In this document: one piece after another, positions 28,750 to 37,022 of the stretch | Layout: each line of letters begins with the position of its first letter | Position numbering within the stretch: position 1 is the first letter of the stretch | NCBI GenBank assembly: GCA_028714875.1 | Contig: JAQTLN010000003.1 | Location: forward strand, 62,001 to 126,000 | Direction: 5' to 3' | DNA: 64,000 nt | From: Gallionellaceae bacterium | GTDB taxonomy: Bacteria; Pseudomonadota; Gammaproteobacteria; Burkholderiales; Thiobacillaceae | Position numbers and translations under genes: made by a program | Notes under the pieces: model-generated | Database searches by the model: none | The model's input: only the letters and a program-made list of their open reading frames with translations | Told to the model about the DNA's origin: nothing

Positions 28750-28872
28750 GTAGCGCCGGCCGGGTTGCATCCCCCTTTATCAAAGGGGGATTGAGGGGGA
28801 TTTGGCGAGGTGTGCGTGAGCAGTCGTCTCAGAAATCCCCCCCCAGCCCCCCCATTGATAAAGGGGGGAGTC
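28750..28872. repeat. family A paired units with an adjoining family B fragment
   Basis: TGTAGCGCCGGCCGGGT (family B-like) is followed by inverted family A units, CCCCCTTTATCAAAGGGGG-type and CCCCCCATTGATAAAGGGGGG-type, with GGGGATTTGG and AGAAATCCCC borders. It lies between the phosphatidyltransferase gene and the 3' end of mnmA. Confidence 0.85.
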
Positions 28873-28932
28873 GCCGCTCCAACCGCATCACGAGTTGTCG
28901 CGAGAAGAGCCTTTTGCACAGGGGGGCACCTT

Positions 28933-30018
28933 CTAATCTCGCTCCGCCGCGACGATCACGCCGCCGCCCAGGCAGACATCGCCGTCGTACAACACCACCG
29001 ACTGCCCCGGCGTGACGGCCCACTGTGCTTGCTCGAAGCGCAACACGAGTGCATCGGCGGTAATGGATTCCACCACGCAGGCGGCATCCTGTTGCCGATA
29101 GCGGGTCTTGGCGCCGTAGCGGTGGCCGGCTTCCGGCGGCGGGCCGATCCAGGAAAGCTGATCGGCGCGTAGGCGGGAAGACAACAACAGCGGGTGGTCG
29201 TGGCCTTGCACCACGATGAGTTCGTTCCTTTCCAGATTCTTGCCGGCGGCGAACCAGGGTTCGCCGTCCTCGGCATCCTTCACGCCGCCGATGCCCAGGC
29301 CTTTACGCTGGCCGAGGGTGTGATACATGAGGCCCTGATGGCGGCCCATCACCTTGCCATCGGGGGTGACCATGTCGCCCGGTTGCGTGGGCAGATAGCG
29401 TTGCAGAAACTCACGGAACGGCCGCTCGCCGATGAAACAGATGCCGGTGCTGTCCTTTTTTTCCGCCACCGGCAGGCCGGCTTGCCGCGCCAGTTCGCGC
29501 ACTCGCGGCTTGGGCAGGTCGCCCAGGGGGAACAGGGCGCGGGCAATCTGCGCCTGGTTCAGGCGGTAGAGGAAATAGCTCTGATCCTTGTTGCCATCCA
29601 CTCCTTTCAACAAGCGGCGGTTTGGCGTCTCCCCTTCCAGGCGCGCGTAGTGGCCGGTGGCGATATGTTCGGCGCCGAGGCTGACGGCGTGGTCGAGAAA
29701 AGCCTTGAACTTGATTTCGGCGTTGCACAGCACATCCGGGTTGGGCGTGCGCCCGGCCTGATATTCGTCCAGGAAATAGGCGAACACCCGCTCCTGGTAT
29801 TCGCGGCTGAAGTTGACCAGTTCCACCTCGATGCCGAGCACCTCACCGATGGCCAGCACGTCACGGAAATCCTGGGCGATGGGACAGTCGTCTTCCAGAT
29901 CGTCGGCTTCCCAGTTCTTCATGAACACGCCCACGACCTCATGCCCCGACTGCTTCAGCAACCAGGCGGTGACGGCGGAATCGACCCCGCCGGAAAGACC
30001 GACAACGATCCGGCTCAT
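28933..30018 (-). CDS. mnmA: tRNA-specific 2-thiouridylase MnmA
   Basis: 361 residues. It makes s2U34 in the wobble position of Glu, Gln and Lys tRNAs using sulfur relayed to its catalytic cysteines. Seen: the PP-loop [17 protein letters not shown], the first catalytic cysteine in [12 protein letters not shown], and the second in [14 protein letters not shown] 30018; its Shine-Dalgarno (GGAGGGAG) is part of a family D repeat. It lies downstream of nudJ, the same gene order as in E. coli. Confidence 0.96.
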   Translation of the reverse strand: MSRIVVGLSGGVDSAVTAWLLKQSGHEVVGVFMKNWEADDLEDDCPIAQDFRDVLAIGEVLGIEVELVNFSREYQERVFAYFLDEYQAGRTPNPDVLCNAEIKFKAFLDHAVSLGAEHIATGHYARLEGETPNRRLLKGVDGNKDQSYFLYRLNQAQIARALFPLGDLPKPRVRELARQAGLPVAEKKDSTGICFIGERPFREFLQRYLPTQPGDMVTPDGKVMGRHQGLMYHTLGQRKGLGIGGVKDAEDGEPWFAAGKNLERNELIVVQGHDHPLLLSSRLRADQLSWIGPPPEAGHRYGAKTRYRQQDAACVVESITADALVLRFEQAQWAVTPGQSVVLYDGDVCLGGGVIVAAERD

Positions 30019-30132
30019 TTCTCTCTCCCTCCGGGCGAGGGTCGGGGTGAGGGAGCGACGGATGCCAACCGCCAAAGCGCGATTGGGCGTTGTTCCCTCA
30101 CCCTCGGCCCCTCTCCCGGAGGGAGAGGGGAG
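30019..30132. repeat. family D inverted repeat overlapping the nudJ-mnmA junction
   Basis: Left arm CTCCCTCCGGGCGAGGGT and right arm CCCTCGGCCCCTCTCCCGG with GGAGGGAGAGGGG form an imperfect inverted repeat around about 40 nt. The left end supplies the mnmA ribosome-binding site, and the right end lies 14 nt beyond the nudJ stop codon. A related unit is at 49588-49684. Confidence 0.8.
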
Positions 30133-30145
30133 AACAGTGTTCGTC

Positions 30146-30613
30146 TCATGGCTCGTCGGGGTAATCGGTGATGAGGTCCAGCGGGAAACGGCGCCCACTC
30201 TGGTAATCGCGCAGGCAGTCCAGGATCAGCGGGCTGCGATGGCGGTGAGCGAGGGCGGCGATCTCCTCGGCGCTCATCCACAACGCGCGCAGGATGCCGT
30301 CGTCGAGCGTGGCGCTGGGGTCGAAGCCGGTGACCCGGCCGGTGAAGGCGAAACGCAGATAGGTACGTTGCCGCTTCTTCGGATGCCGCCAACGATAGAC
30401 GCCAAGCAGCGCCTCCGGCTCGAAGTGGTGTGCGGTCTCCTCGAACACCTCGCGCCGCACCGCGTCGAGCAGCGACTCGCCTTCCTCCAGATGGCCGGCC
30501 GGTTGGTTGAAGAGAATGCCGGAATCGGTGTGCTCTTCAACCAGCAGGAAGCGGCCATCCTGTTCGATGACGGCGGCGACGACGACGTGGGGTTTCCATA
30601 TTTCGCGGGTCAT
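30146..30613 (-). CDS. nudJ: Nudix hydrolase, NudJ-like pyrophosphatase
   Basis: 155 residues from ATG 30613. The Nudix box [20 protein letters not shown] keeps the catalytic glutamates. The start ([10 protein letters not shown]) and end ([13 protein letters not shown]) match E. coli NudJ, which hydrolyses nucleoside tri- and diphosphates and the thiamine precursor HMP-PP. It sits upstream of mnmA as in E. coli, but its start is 4 nt after the stop of a toxin gene, so it is now translated from a toxin-antitoxin transcript or by coupling. Confidence 0.9.
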   Translation of the reverse strand: MTREIWKPHVVVAAVIEQDGRFLLVEEHTDSGILFNQPAGHLEEGESLLDAVRREVFEETAHHFEPEALLGVYRWRHPKKRQRTYLRFAFTGRVTGFDPSATLDDGILRALWMSAEEIAALAHRHRSPLILDCLRDYQSGRRFPLDLITDYPDEP

Positions 30614-30617
30614 GGGG

Positions 30618-30926
30618 TCAATGGGTTTCCTGCAAGCGGTTTGCCCAGTAACCGGGGCGGCGACTGTGATGGGCATAGGCCAAGATCCAAATCATGTCTT
30701 CGCGCACCTGGTAAACAAGGGTGTACGGGTGGTGTCGTATGACAAATCCCTTCAAGCCTCTATCAAGATTTTTCCAGGCGAGGGGGAATTGGGAGATCAG
30801 TTGCTTGGCTCGGCCAACTTCCTGGAAAAAAACCCCCGCCACATCGGGATGAATATCGCTGTAATACGCCAGGGCTTCATCCAGTTCCCTGGCCGCCGCG
30901 TCCGTCTCGCGGAGTGGGAGTGTCAT
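30618..30926 (-). CDS. RelE/ParE-family toxin
   Basis: 102 residues with the ParE/RelE fold signatures ELDEALAYY (N-terminal helices), FPLAWKNLDRGLKGFVIRHH and YTLVYQVREDMIWILAYAHHSRRPGYW. ParE members poison gyrase and RelE members cut mRNA; the HSRRPGYW ending is common in the ParE-like group. The start overlaps the antitoxin stop by 4 nt (ATGA). It lies directly upstream of nudJ. Confidence 0.88.
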   Translation of the reverse strand: MTLPLRETDAAARELDEALAYYSDIHPDVAGVFFQEVGRAKQLISQFPLAWKNLDRGLKGFVIRHHPYTLVYQVREDMIWILAYAHHSRRPGYWANRLQETH

Positions 30927-31177
30927 TGCAGCCCGTACTTCTTGCGCAGCTTATCCATGACTTCGTCGGAATCGTAGGTCGCCATTTCGCCGCGCTCACA
31001 GGCGGCGATGCGATTTTCACATTCGGCCGCCCAGGCCGCCTCCCATTCCTGATTACGTGGACAAGCCAGTTCGAGGATGCGATCAGACAAGACGGCCTGC
31101 TCAGCGGCGCTCAGTTGCATGGCTTGCTCGACCAGTTCATCAATGGTTATGCCCATGTCGTTCTCCAGAGAGTCCAT
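30923..31177 (-). CDS. Addiction-module antitoxin partner of the RelE/ParE toxin
   Basis: Up to 84 residues; the Met at residue 8 (MGITIDELVEQAMQLSAAEQ) is the likely start in this family, about 77 residues. The sequence is helical and acidic and matches the short addiction-module component family (TIGR02574-like) found with ParE toxins: ELxxxAxxLxxxERAxLxxxL followed by a C-terminal toxin-binding tail. It overlaps the toxin start by 4 nt. Confidence 0.82.
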   Translation of the reverse strand: MDSLENDMGITIDELVEQAMQLSAAEQAVLSDRILELACPRNQEWEAAWAAECENRIAACERGEMATYDSDEVMDKLRKKYGLQ

Positions 31178-31257
31178 CTAAATACGGCCTTCGCCCGGTT
31201 AGTTGTAGCTCGGCCCGGGAAACGCGCCCAAGCCCCTCGCGAGGATTTGAGCGTCGT

Positions 31258-32571
31258 TCAAACCGGCTTGCCCCACAAATCATAGTCGTCCGAGCGCGTG
31301 ATCTTCACCTTCACGAAATCGCCCGGCTGCAATCCCCGGCCCTGGGCGATGTGCACCACGCCGTCGATTTCCGGGGCATCGGCGTAACTGCGGGCGATGG
31401 CGCGACCACCACCGACTTCATCCACCAGCACGGTCATTTCCTGTCCCAGCCGGGCTTTCAGTTTGGCGGCGCTGATGTCGGCCTGAACGTCCATGAAGCG
31501 GGCGAGGCGATCTTGTTGCACGTCTTCATCGACGTGATCGGCCAGTTCGTTGGCCTTGGCGCCGTCCACCGGGGAGTAGGCGAAGGCGCCGACGCGGTCG
31601 AGTTTCGCTTCTTCCAGGAAGTCGAGCAGTGTGTCGAAGTCTTCCTCGGTCTCGCCCGGAAAGCCGACGATGAAGGTGCTGCGTATGACCAGTTCCGGGC
31701 AGACCTCGCGCCATTTTTCGATGCGGCGCAGGGTGTTGTCGATGTCGCCGGGGCGCTTCATCGCCTTGAGAATGCGCGGGCTGGCATGCTGAAACGGCAC
31801 GTCGAGATAGGGCAGCACCTTGCCCTCGGCCATCAAGGGAATGACATGGTCGACGCTGGGATAGGGATAGACGTAATGCAATCGCACCCAGATGCCCAGT
31901 TTGGCCAGTTCCTGGACCAGTTCCAGCATGCGTGTCTTCACCGGGCGGCCGTTGTGGAAGCCGGGGCGGTATTTGACATCGACGCCATAGGCGCTGGTGT
32001 CCTGGGAGATCACCAGCAACTCCTTCACCCCGGCGCGCGCCAACGCCTCCGCTTCGGCGAGCACGTCGCCGATTGGGCGCGACACTAGATCGCCGCGCAG
32101 CGAGGGGATGATGCAGAAGGTGCAACGATGGTTGCAGCCTTCGGAAATCTTCAAATAAGCGTAATGGCGCGGGGTGAGCTTCATGCCGCCGGGCGGGACC
32201 AGATCGGCGAACGGGTCGTGCGGCTTCGCCAGGTGGCTGTGGACGTGGCCCATCACCGCGTCCGCCGCGTGCGGCCCGGTGATCGCCAGCACTTGCGGAT
32301 GCGCGTCCATGATCACCGATTCACGCGCGCCTAGACAGCCGGTGACGATGACCTTGCCGTTCTCGCGCAGGGCCTCGCCAATGGCATCCAGACTTTCCTC
32401 GACCGCCGCGTCGATGAAGCCGCAGGTGTTGACCACCACCAGATCGGCATCCTGGTAGGTGGGCACGATGAGATAACCCTCGGCGCGCAGTTGCGTGAGG
32501 ATGCGCTCGGAGTCGAAGGTGTTTTTCGGGCAGCCCAATGAAACGAAGCCGATTTTCGGAATGGAGTTCAT
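31258..32571 (-). CDS. rimO: Ribosomal protein S12 methylthiotransferase RimO
   Basis: 437 residues. RimO is a radical-SAM enzyme with two 4Fe-4S clusters that methylthiolates the conserved aspartate of ribosomal protein S12. The UPF0004 domain ([33 protein letters not shown]) supplies one cluster. The radical-SAM motif CNHRCTFC in [17 protein letters not shown] supplies the other, and a C-terminal TRAM domain (about 370-437) binds substrate. Length and motifs fit RimO rather than MiaB. Confidence 0.95.
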   Translation of the reverse strand: MNSIPKIGFVSLGCPKNTFDSERILTQLRAEGYLIVPTYQDADLVVVNTCGFIDAAVEESLDAIGEALRENGKVIVTGCLGARESVIMDAHPQVLAITGPHAADAVMGHVHSHLAKPHDPFADLVPPGGMKLTPRHYAYLKISEGCNHRCTFCIIPSLRGDLVSRPIGDVLAEAEALARAGVKELLVISQDTSAYGVDVKYRPGFHNGRPVKTRMLELVQELAKLGIWVRLHYVYPYPSVDHVIPLMAEGKVLPYLDVPFQHASPRILKAMKRPGDIDNTLRRIEKWREVCPELVIRSTFIVGFPGETEEDFDTLLDFLEEAKLDRVGAFAYSPVDGAKANELADHVDEDVQQDRLARFMDVQADISAAKLKARLGQEMTVLVDEVGGGRAIARSYADAPEIDGVVHIAQGRGLQPGDFVKVKITRSDDYDLWGKPV

Positions 32572-32577
32572 GCTGGT

Positions 32578-33405
32578 TCAGTCGGGTTTGTAGCCGCAAG
32601 CCTGCATCGCGGCATAGCGGAAGATGGCTTCGGGCGATTCGGCCAGCGTGGCGAAAGCGGCTTTCAGCGCGGCAATGTCCCGCTCCGAGACGCGGCCATG
32701 CTGAATCAGCTTCGCGGCGCCGCTCAATAGCAGGCTCTGCCAGAAATCGAGGAATTCCCGCCGGGCGGCGAGTCCCTTGAGACGGTCGTCCATTTGCGCG
32801 GGCGCGTCGTGGAGCGTGACCCGCGCGAAGCCGGCGGCCTCGAACAAGGCGGCCAGGCGGATGCCGACGTCGGGATCGCCGCCCAGTTCAACCTGTAAGG
32901 TATTGAAGGCATGCCACCAGGTATCCAGCGCGGCTTGTCGCGGCCAGACGTAGAGGCCACTGTTGAATACCTCGGTGGCATGGAACACGCCGCCGGGTTT
33001 CAGCACGCGATGAATTTCGCGCAGCACGCCGAGGTGATCATTCAGGTGCTCCAGCACCCAGAAGATACAGGCGCCGTCGAAACTGGCGTCGGGGAAAGGC
33101 AGCCGGTAGGCCGACCCCTCGATCAGTTCCACGCGACCCGCCGCGATCGGCTCGGCGAGAAGTTGGCGCGCCCGTTGCAGTTGGGCGGCAACGATGTCGA
33201 CACCGGTATAGCGAACCTCCGGAAACCGCCGCAGCAGCACCTGGATCTGGGCGCCGACGCCACAGCCGACTTCCAGGACGTTGGCGCGGCCGGAGAAATC
33301 CACGTAAGGCTGGACGTACGGTTCGAGAAACCCGCCCTGGCGGATCAGCCTGGCCTGTTCGTCAGGTTCGAAAGTGTGGATATAGCGTTCCGCGCGCGCG
33401 TTCAC
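32578..33405 (-). CDS. SAM-dependent methyltransferase (Methyltransf_11 type)
   Basis: About 275 residues with the class I SAM fold: motif I VLEVGCGVGAQIQVLLRRF, the acidic loop YTGVDIVAAQL, motif GACIFWVLEHL and post-motif LKPGGVFHATE. The substrate is unknown. I placed the start at GTG 33405 (VNARAERYIHTFEP), just after the neighbouring gene ends. A longer frame overlaps that gene and is less likely; the ribosome site is weak. It lies 6 nt upstream of rimO's start and may be co-transcribed. Confidence 0.8.
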   Translation of the reverse strand: MNARAERYIHTFEPDEQARLIRQGGFLEPYVQPYVDFSGRANVLEVGCGVGAQIQVLLRRFPEVRYTGVDIVAAQLQRARQLLAEPIAAGRVELIEGSAYRLPFPDASFDGACIFWVLEHLNDHLGVLREIHRVLKPGGVFHATEVFNSGLYVWPRQAALDTWWHAFNTLQVELGGDPDVGIRLAALFEAAGFARVTLHDAPAQMDDRLKGLAARREFLDFWQSLLLSGAAKLIQHGRVSERDIAALKAAFATLAESPEAIFRYAAMQACGYKPD

Positions 33406-33427
33406 GGCTGGTCTCGATCGACGCCGA

Positions 33428-34210
33428 TCAACCCGGCAGCTTGTAGTGGTCCTGAGTGAACAGGTCGATGCCGCAGTTGAGGTTTTCGATCCAGTCGAGG
33501 AAGGCGCCAATGGCTTCCTTGCCCTTGAACCAGCGGCCGTGTTGCGGCACCAGCATGTCCACGTCCATTTCCCGCACCATGCGCGCCCAGAAGCGGCAGA
33601 CCTTGTTCGAGACCATGTAGCGACGGTGGAAACCGTCCATGTACGTCAGATGTGCCTGGAACTGCGCCTTGCTGGTGATGGGGTCGACGATGGCGTCGTG
33701 GTGCACCAGGGAGGCGCCCATGTCGCCGGAGAAGAGAATTTTCGACTTGCTGTCGTAGAACTGGAAATTGCCTTCGGCGTGCAGGAAGTGGGCCGGCACC
33801 GCGTAGATGGTGGTGTCGCGCATGGGGATGGTCATGCCCGGATCGGGAATGCCGATGATGCGGCCATCGGTGCGGTTCGCCGTGCAGAAGTGCGGCAGGA
33901 AGCGTTCCCACAGGGCGGAGACATAAAGCGTGCACTCGGTGGCGGTGAGCCATTTGTTGAGCGAGGCGATGATGTCCGGGTCTTGGTGCGAGGCGAAGAT
34001 GTATTTCAGGTGTTTGAATGGGAAAAACCGGTGCATGGCCATGATCAGAGCGTTGTAGGTCATGTTGCCGGCCGGGTCGATCAGCGCGCCCTCGCCGTCG
34101 GAGACGATCATGAACTGGTTGGCCTGCACCGCGTCACTGCCGGTGTCATCCACCAGATCGTTGAACATGAGGCAGACGTGTTTGCCGTCGTTGAAAAGCT
34201 CGATAGCCAT
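33428..34210 (-). CDS. Metallo-beta-lactamase-fold di-iron protein (flavodiiron/ODP-like)
   Basis: 260 residues from ATG 34210 (GGGAGAAAC upstream), with only the lactamase-fold domain and no flavodoxin domain. Metal ligands are visible as SHQDPDI (H-x-D-x-D), a histidine in AHFLHAEGNF, D in LFSGDMGAS and H in PQHGRW. In flavodiiron proteins such a site reduces O2 or NO; stand-alone versions include O2-binding sensory proteins (ODP). The usual H-x-E-x-D is H-x-D-x-D here. Which of these roles applies is unknown. Confidence 0.82.
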   Translation of the reverse strand: MAIELFNDGKHVCLMFNDLVDDTGSDAVQANQFMIVSDGEGALIDPAGNMTYNALIMAMHRFFPFKHLKYIFASHQDPDIIASLNKWLTATECTLYVSALWERFLPHFCTANRTDGRIIGIPDPGMTIPMRDTTIYAVPAHFLHAEGNFQFYDSKSKILFSGDMGASLVHHDAIVDPITSKAQFQAHLTYMDGFHRRYMVSNKVCRFWARMVREMDVDMLVPQHGRWFKGKEAIGAFLDWIENLNCGIDLFTQDHYKLPG

Positions 34211-34239
34211 TTGTTTCTCCCGAAAAGTTGCCTGAATTT

Positions 34240-35067
34240 CTATCCGTGCATCCACTCATGCGCGAGTGTGCTCGCCAACCAGACCGTGAAAATGCCCAGG
34301 CCGATGAGCAATGCCTGCTGACCGGTGTGGATCAACTCAACCCGCTTGTGCAGACCGGGAATGAGGTCCGCCACCGCGACGTAGATCATGCCGGAGGCGG
34401 CGATGGCCAGCATATAGGGCAGGATCCATTGCAACTGGGCGAGCAGGAAATAACCGAGCAGGGCGCCCACCAGCATGGCCAGGCTGGATAGCAGATTGAG
34501 CAGCAGCGCCTGCATTTTGCTGTAGCCGGAATGCAGCAGGATGAGGAAGTCGCCCAGCTCCTGCGGCACTTCATGGGCGGCGATGGCGAAGGCGGTGACC
34601 ACGCCCAGTTTGAAGTCAACCAGGAAGGCCGCGGCGATCATCACGCCATCGACAAAGTTGTGCACCGTGTCGCCGACCGTGATCATCATGCCGGAGCGGC
34701 CGTGATCGTGATTGTGTTGCGGCGGGGTGACTATGGCTTCAGCGCTGTGTGCATCAGTTCCGTGCGCATCAGTTCCGTGCACCTCGCAGTGCTCGGTATG
34801 ACAATGGCGCCAGAGCACCAGTTTTTCCAGAATGAAGAAACCGAGAATACCGCCCAGAACCGTGCCGCTCAGGGCTTCCATGTTGCCGGCGTGTTCCAGC
34901 GCGTGCGGCAGGATTTCCAGGAACGCCGCTCCGAGCAGGGCGCCGATGGAATAGCTCACCATTACCGGCACCCACTCCGCCTTCATCTGCAAAGCTACTG
35001 TTGCCAACAGCACCGACAACACACCACCGGCGGTGCTGGCGAGAAGAATGGCGGTAAGCAGGGACAT
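34240..35067 (-). CDS. ZIP-family divalent metal transporter
   Basis: 275 residues with about eight membrane helices. The ZIP metal sites are present: HNFVDGVMIAAAF in helix 4 and AAHEVPQELGDF in helix 5. A His-rich cytoplasmic loop (RHCHTEHCEVHGTDAHGTD, QHNHDHG; residues about 87-125) fits zinc or iron binding. It imports zinc or related metals into the cytoplasm. No metal regulator is adjacent. Confidence 0.92.
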   Translation of the reverse strand: MSLLTAILLASTAGGVLSVLLATVALQMKAEWVPVMVSYSIGALLGAAFLEILPHALEHAGNMEALSGTVLGGILGFFILEKLVLWRHCHTEHCEVHGTDAHGTDAHSAEAIVTPPQHNHDHGRSGMMITVGDTVHNFVDGVMIAAAFLVDFKLGVVTAFAIAAHEVPQELGDFLILLHSGYSKMQALLLNLLSSLAMLVGALLGYFLLAQLQWILPYMLAIAASGMIYVAVADLIPGLHKRVELIHTGQQALLIGLGIFTVWLASTLAHEWMHG

Positions 35068-35175
35068 GGATGGGGGCGGGGCGGAGGGTGCGGCATTCTA
35101 GCAGCCCGCCGGGCCGGCGACGGTCCCACGCGTACAGCGCAACCGAAGCCCATCGATGCGTTTGCCGAAAAGGCA

Positions 35176-35230
35176 ACGCCGGCATTCCTGCCGACGTTTT
35201 CAAACCAGCCGGCTGGAAGCCGGCGCTACA
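35176..35230. repeat. family B-like unit
   Basis: ACGCCGGCATTCCTGCCGACG followed by CCAGCCGGCTGGAAGCCGGC and GCTACA, matching 14910-14970. It occupies the spacer between the ZIP gene start and the glycine-zipper gene end. No other feature seen in the 199-nt spacer. Confidence 0.75.
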
Positions 35231-35266
35231 CGAGCGGCCTGCTTGCTGCTGCGCGGCCGCTGTATA

Positions 35267-35776
35267 TCACTGCTCGGCCAGCGAGACGTTGACGTTCACG
35301 CGCACCGTCCGGCCCGGATCGTAGGGCAGAAAGGCCGTGTAAGTCTGGCCCTGGTAACGGTAAGTGACATCGTAGCCGGTGAGATGGCGGGTCCAGTTGT
35401 CGATCTGGCGGCAGCGTTGTTCATAACGCGGCGCGCCCGCCACAGTCCGGTGTCCGTCATTGTCGATGTTGTCGCCGACGATCGCGCCGGTGGCGGCGCC
35501 GGCGGCGGTGCCCCAACTACGCCCGGAACCCTTGCCGATCTGGTTGCCGAGCAGGCCGCCGACCAGGCCGCCGATGATCGCGCCGCCGTATTCGCGCCGA
35601 CGCGGGCTTTCATAGCCGACCTGTTCGTTCCAGCAGTCGCGCCGGGGTTCGTTGACCGATTCATAGATCGGCGTGCTGTTGATGACTTCGGCGCGATCCT
35701 GGAAACCGGATGCCATGCCGGGGGCGCTGAGGGTCGCCGCGGCTATCAATACGAGTGTGAGTGCGGTGGTTTTCAT
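35267..35776 (-). CDS. Exported glycine-zipper 2TM-domain protein
   Basis: 169 residues: signal peptide (about 1-22), then a glycine-zipper segment GGAIIGGLVGGLLGNQIGKG (about 65-84) continuing GTAAGAATGAIVGDN, as in SlyB/17-kDa antigen-type envelope proteins, and a C-terminal beta-rich domain with CRQIDNWTRHLTGYDVTYRY and PYDPG. No lipobox is seen. Probably in the periplasm or outer membrane. Two cysteines (C48, C121) could form a disulfide. Confidence 0.85.
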   Translation of the reverse strand: MKTTALTLVLIAAATLSAPGMASGFQDRAEVINSTPIYESVNEPRRDCWNEQVGYESPRRREYGGAIIGGLVGGLLGNQIGKGSGRSWGTAAGAATGAIVGDNIDNDGHRTVAGAPRYEQRCRQIDNWTRHLTGYDVTYRYQGQTYTAFLPYDPGRTVRVNVNVSLAEQ

Positions 35777-35806
35777 GATGAACTCCTGAGTAAGTCGAAA
35801 CTGGGG

Positions 35807-36214
35807 TTAGCGCCGGTTTCTGCCAGCGGGTTGGTTGAATCGGTCGCGTGGGTCGAAATTCGCCGGGTTATCGTCCGCCTCCGGGCCGCGTCGCTCGAAG
35901 CCGGTGCCGAAGCCGTTACCCATGTTCACGAAGTCGGCGGGGTTAGGTGGATTGGGTATCCTGCCGGCCCACGGGGCGCGTTGCTCCTGTGTGGGCTGGC
36001 GGCGGGCTCCGCGCTCCTGAAGCTGGCGTTGCATGTCCAGGCGCTCTTCCGGGCTGGCTTGTTCCCAGCGTTCGCGCATCATGCGGCGCAGTTCCGGAGC
36101 CATCTGGGCGACCTGGATGCTGGTGCCGATGAACATGCTTTCGAGTACATCGCTTGCCAGTGCCGGCGCGGCGAGTACGCTCAACAGCAGGGGCAACAGA
36201 ACTTTCGCTTTCAT
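35807..36214 (-). CDS. Exported DUF3106-like hypothetical protein
   Basis: 135 residues from ATG 36214, which has AAAGGAGA upstream. It has a signal peptide (about 1-20, cleaved after ALA), an Arg-rich helical part (MMRERWEQASPEERLDMQRQ) typical of DUF3106/Spy-like helical proteins, and a disordered, Pro/Asn-rich tail. It is divergent from ompR with 100 nt between the two starts. Role unknown; an envelope-stress chaperone is possible. Confidence 0.68.
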   Translation of the reverse strand: MKAKVLLPLLLSVLAAPALASDVLESMFIGTSIQVAQMAPELRRMMRERWEQASPEERLDMQRQLQERGARRQPTQEQRAPWAGRIPNPPNPADFVNMGNGFGTGFERRGPEADDNPANFDPRDRFNQPAGRNRR

Positions 36215-36314
36215 CGCATCTCTCCTTTCCATGGCCTGAATGTTAGGCAGGGGGCGTAACACGGGGGTTTCCGCTTCAGTTAGATTTGTAACAGTGTGTA
36301 TCGAGGGCTGGGTC

Positions 36315-37022
36315 ATGACGGAACGAGTGTTGGTGGTGGACGACGATGCGGGCCTGCGCGACCTGCTGTCGGAATACCTGGTGAAACAGGGGTTTCTGGT
36401 GGAAACCGCGCGCGACGGCCGTGAGATGGACGAGCGCATGGCGGCCGCCGCGCCCGATCTCGTGGTCATGGACCTGATGTTGCCGGGCGAGGATGGTTTG
36501 AGCCTGACCCGGCGGGTCAAGGCGCTGCGCAATATCCCGGTGATCATGTTGTCGGCGCGCGGCGAGGATATCGACCGCATCGTCGGCCTGGAAGTCGGCG
36601 CCGATGACTATCTGGCCAAACCGTTCAATCCGCGTGAATTGCTGGCGCGTATCCGCGCGGTATTGCGGCGCGGCAATGGCGAGGTCGCGGCGGCGCGGGA
36701 GAAGGACGAGAACATCCATTTCGGTCCCTTCGCGCTCGATCTCGCGGCGCAACGCCTGAGCCGGGAAGGAGTGGACATACCGCTCACCCAGGCGGAATTC
36801 ACGCTGCTCAAGGTGTTCGTGGAGCATCCCAATCGGGCGCTCTCGCGCGACCAGATCATGGATTGGTTGAAGGGTTTCGAGCGCGACCCGTTCGATCGTT
36901 CCATCGACGTGCGGGTGACCCGTTTGCGCCGCAAGCTGGAAGACGACCCCACCAATCCCTTTTACATCCGCACGGTCTGGGGCCAGGGCTATCTGTTCGC
37001 ACCGAAGGGGCGCGGCGGTTGA
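36315..37022 (+). CDS. ompR: OmpR-type response regulator
   Basis: 235 residues from ATG 36315. The receiver domain has DDD, phospho-acceptor D in MDLMLPGEDGLSL (near residue 54) and K in AKPFNPRELLARIRAVLRR, very close to E. coli OmpR over this stretch. A winged-helix DNA-binding domain follows (ALSRDQIMDW, DVRVTRLRRKLEDDP, GQGYLFAP). The kinase gene begins inside its stop codon. By homology it controls porin or osmotic-response genes; targets are not shown here. Confidence 0.93.
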   Translation: MTERVLVVDDDAGLRDLLSEYLVKQGFLVETARDGREMDERMAAAAPDLVVMDLMLPGEDGLSLTRRVKALRNIPVIMLSARGEDIDRIVGLEVGADDYLAKPFNPRELLARIRAVLRRGNGEVAAAREKDENIHFGPFALDLAAQRLSREGVDIPLTQAEFTLLKVFVEHPNRALSRDQIMDWLKGFERDPFDRSIDVRVTRLRRKLEDDPTNPFYIRTVWGQGYLFAPKGRGG

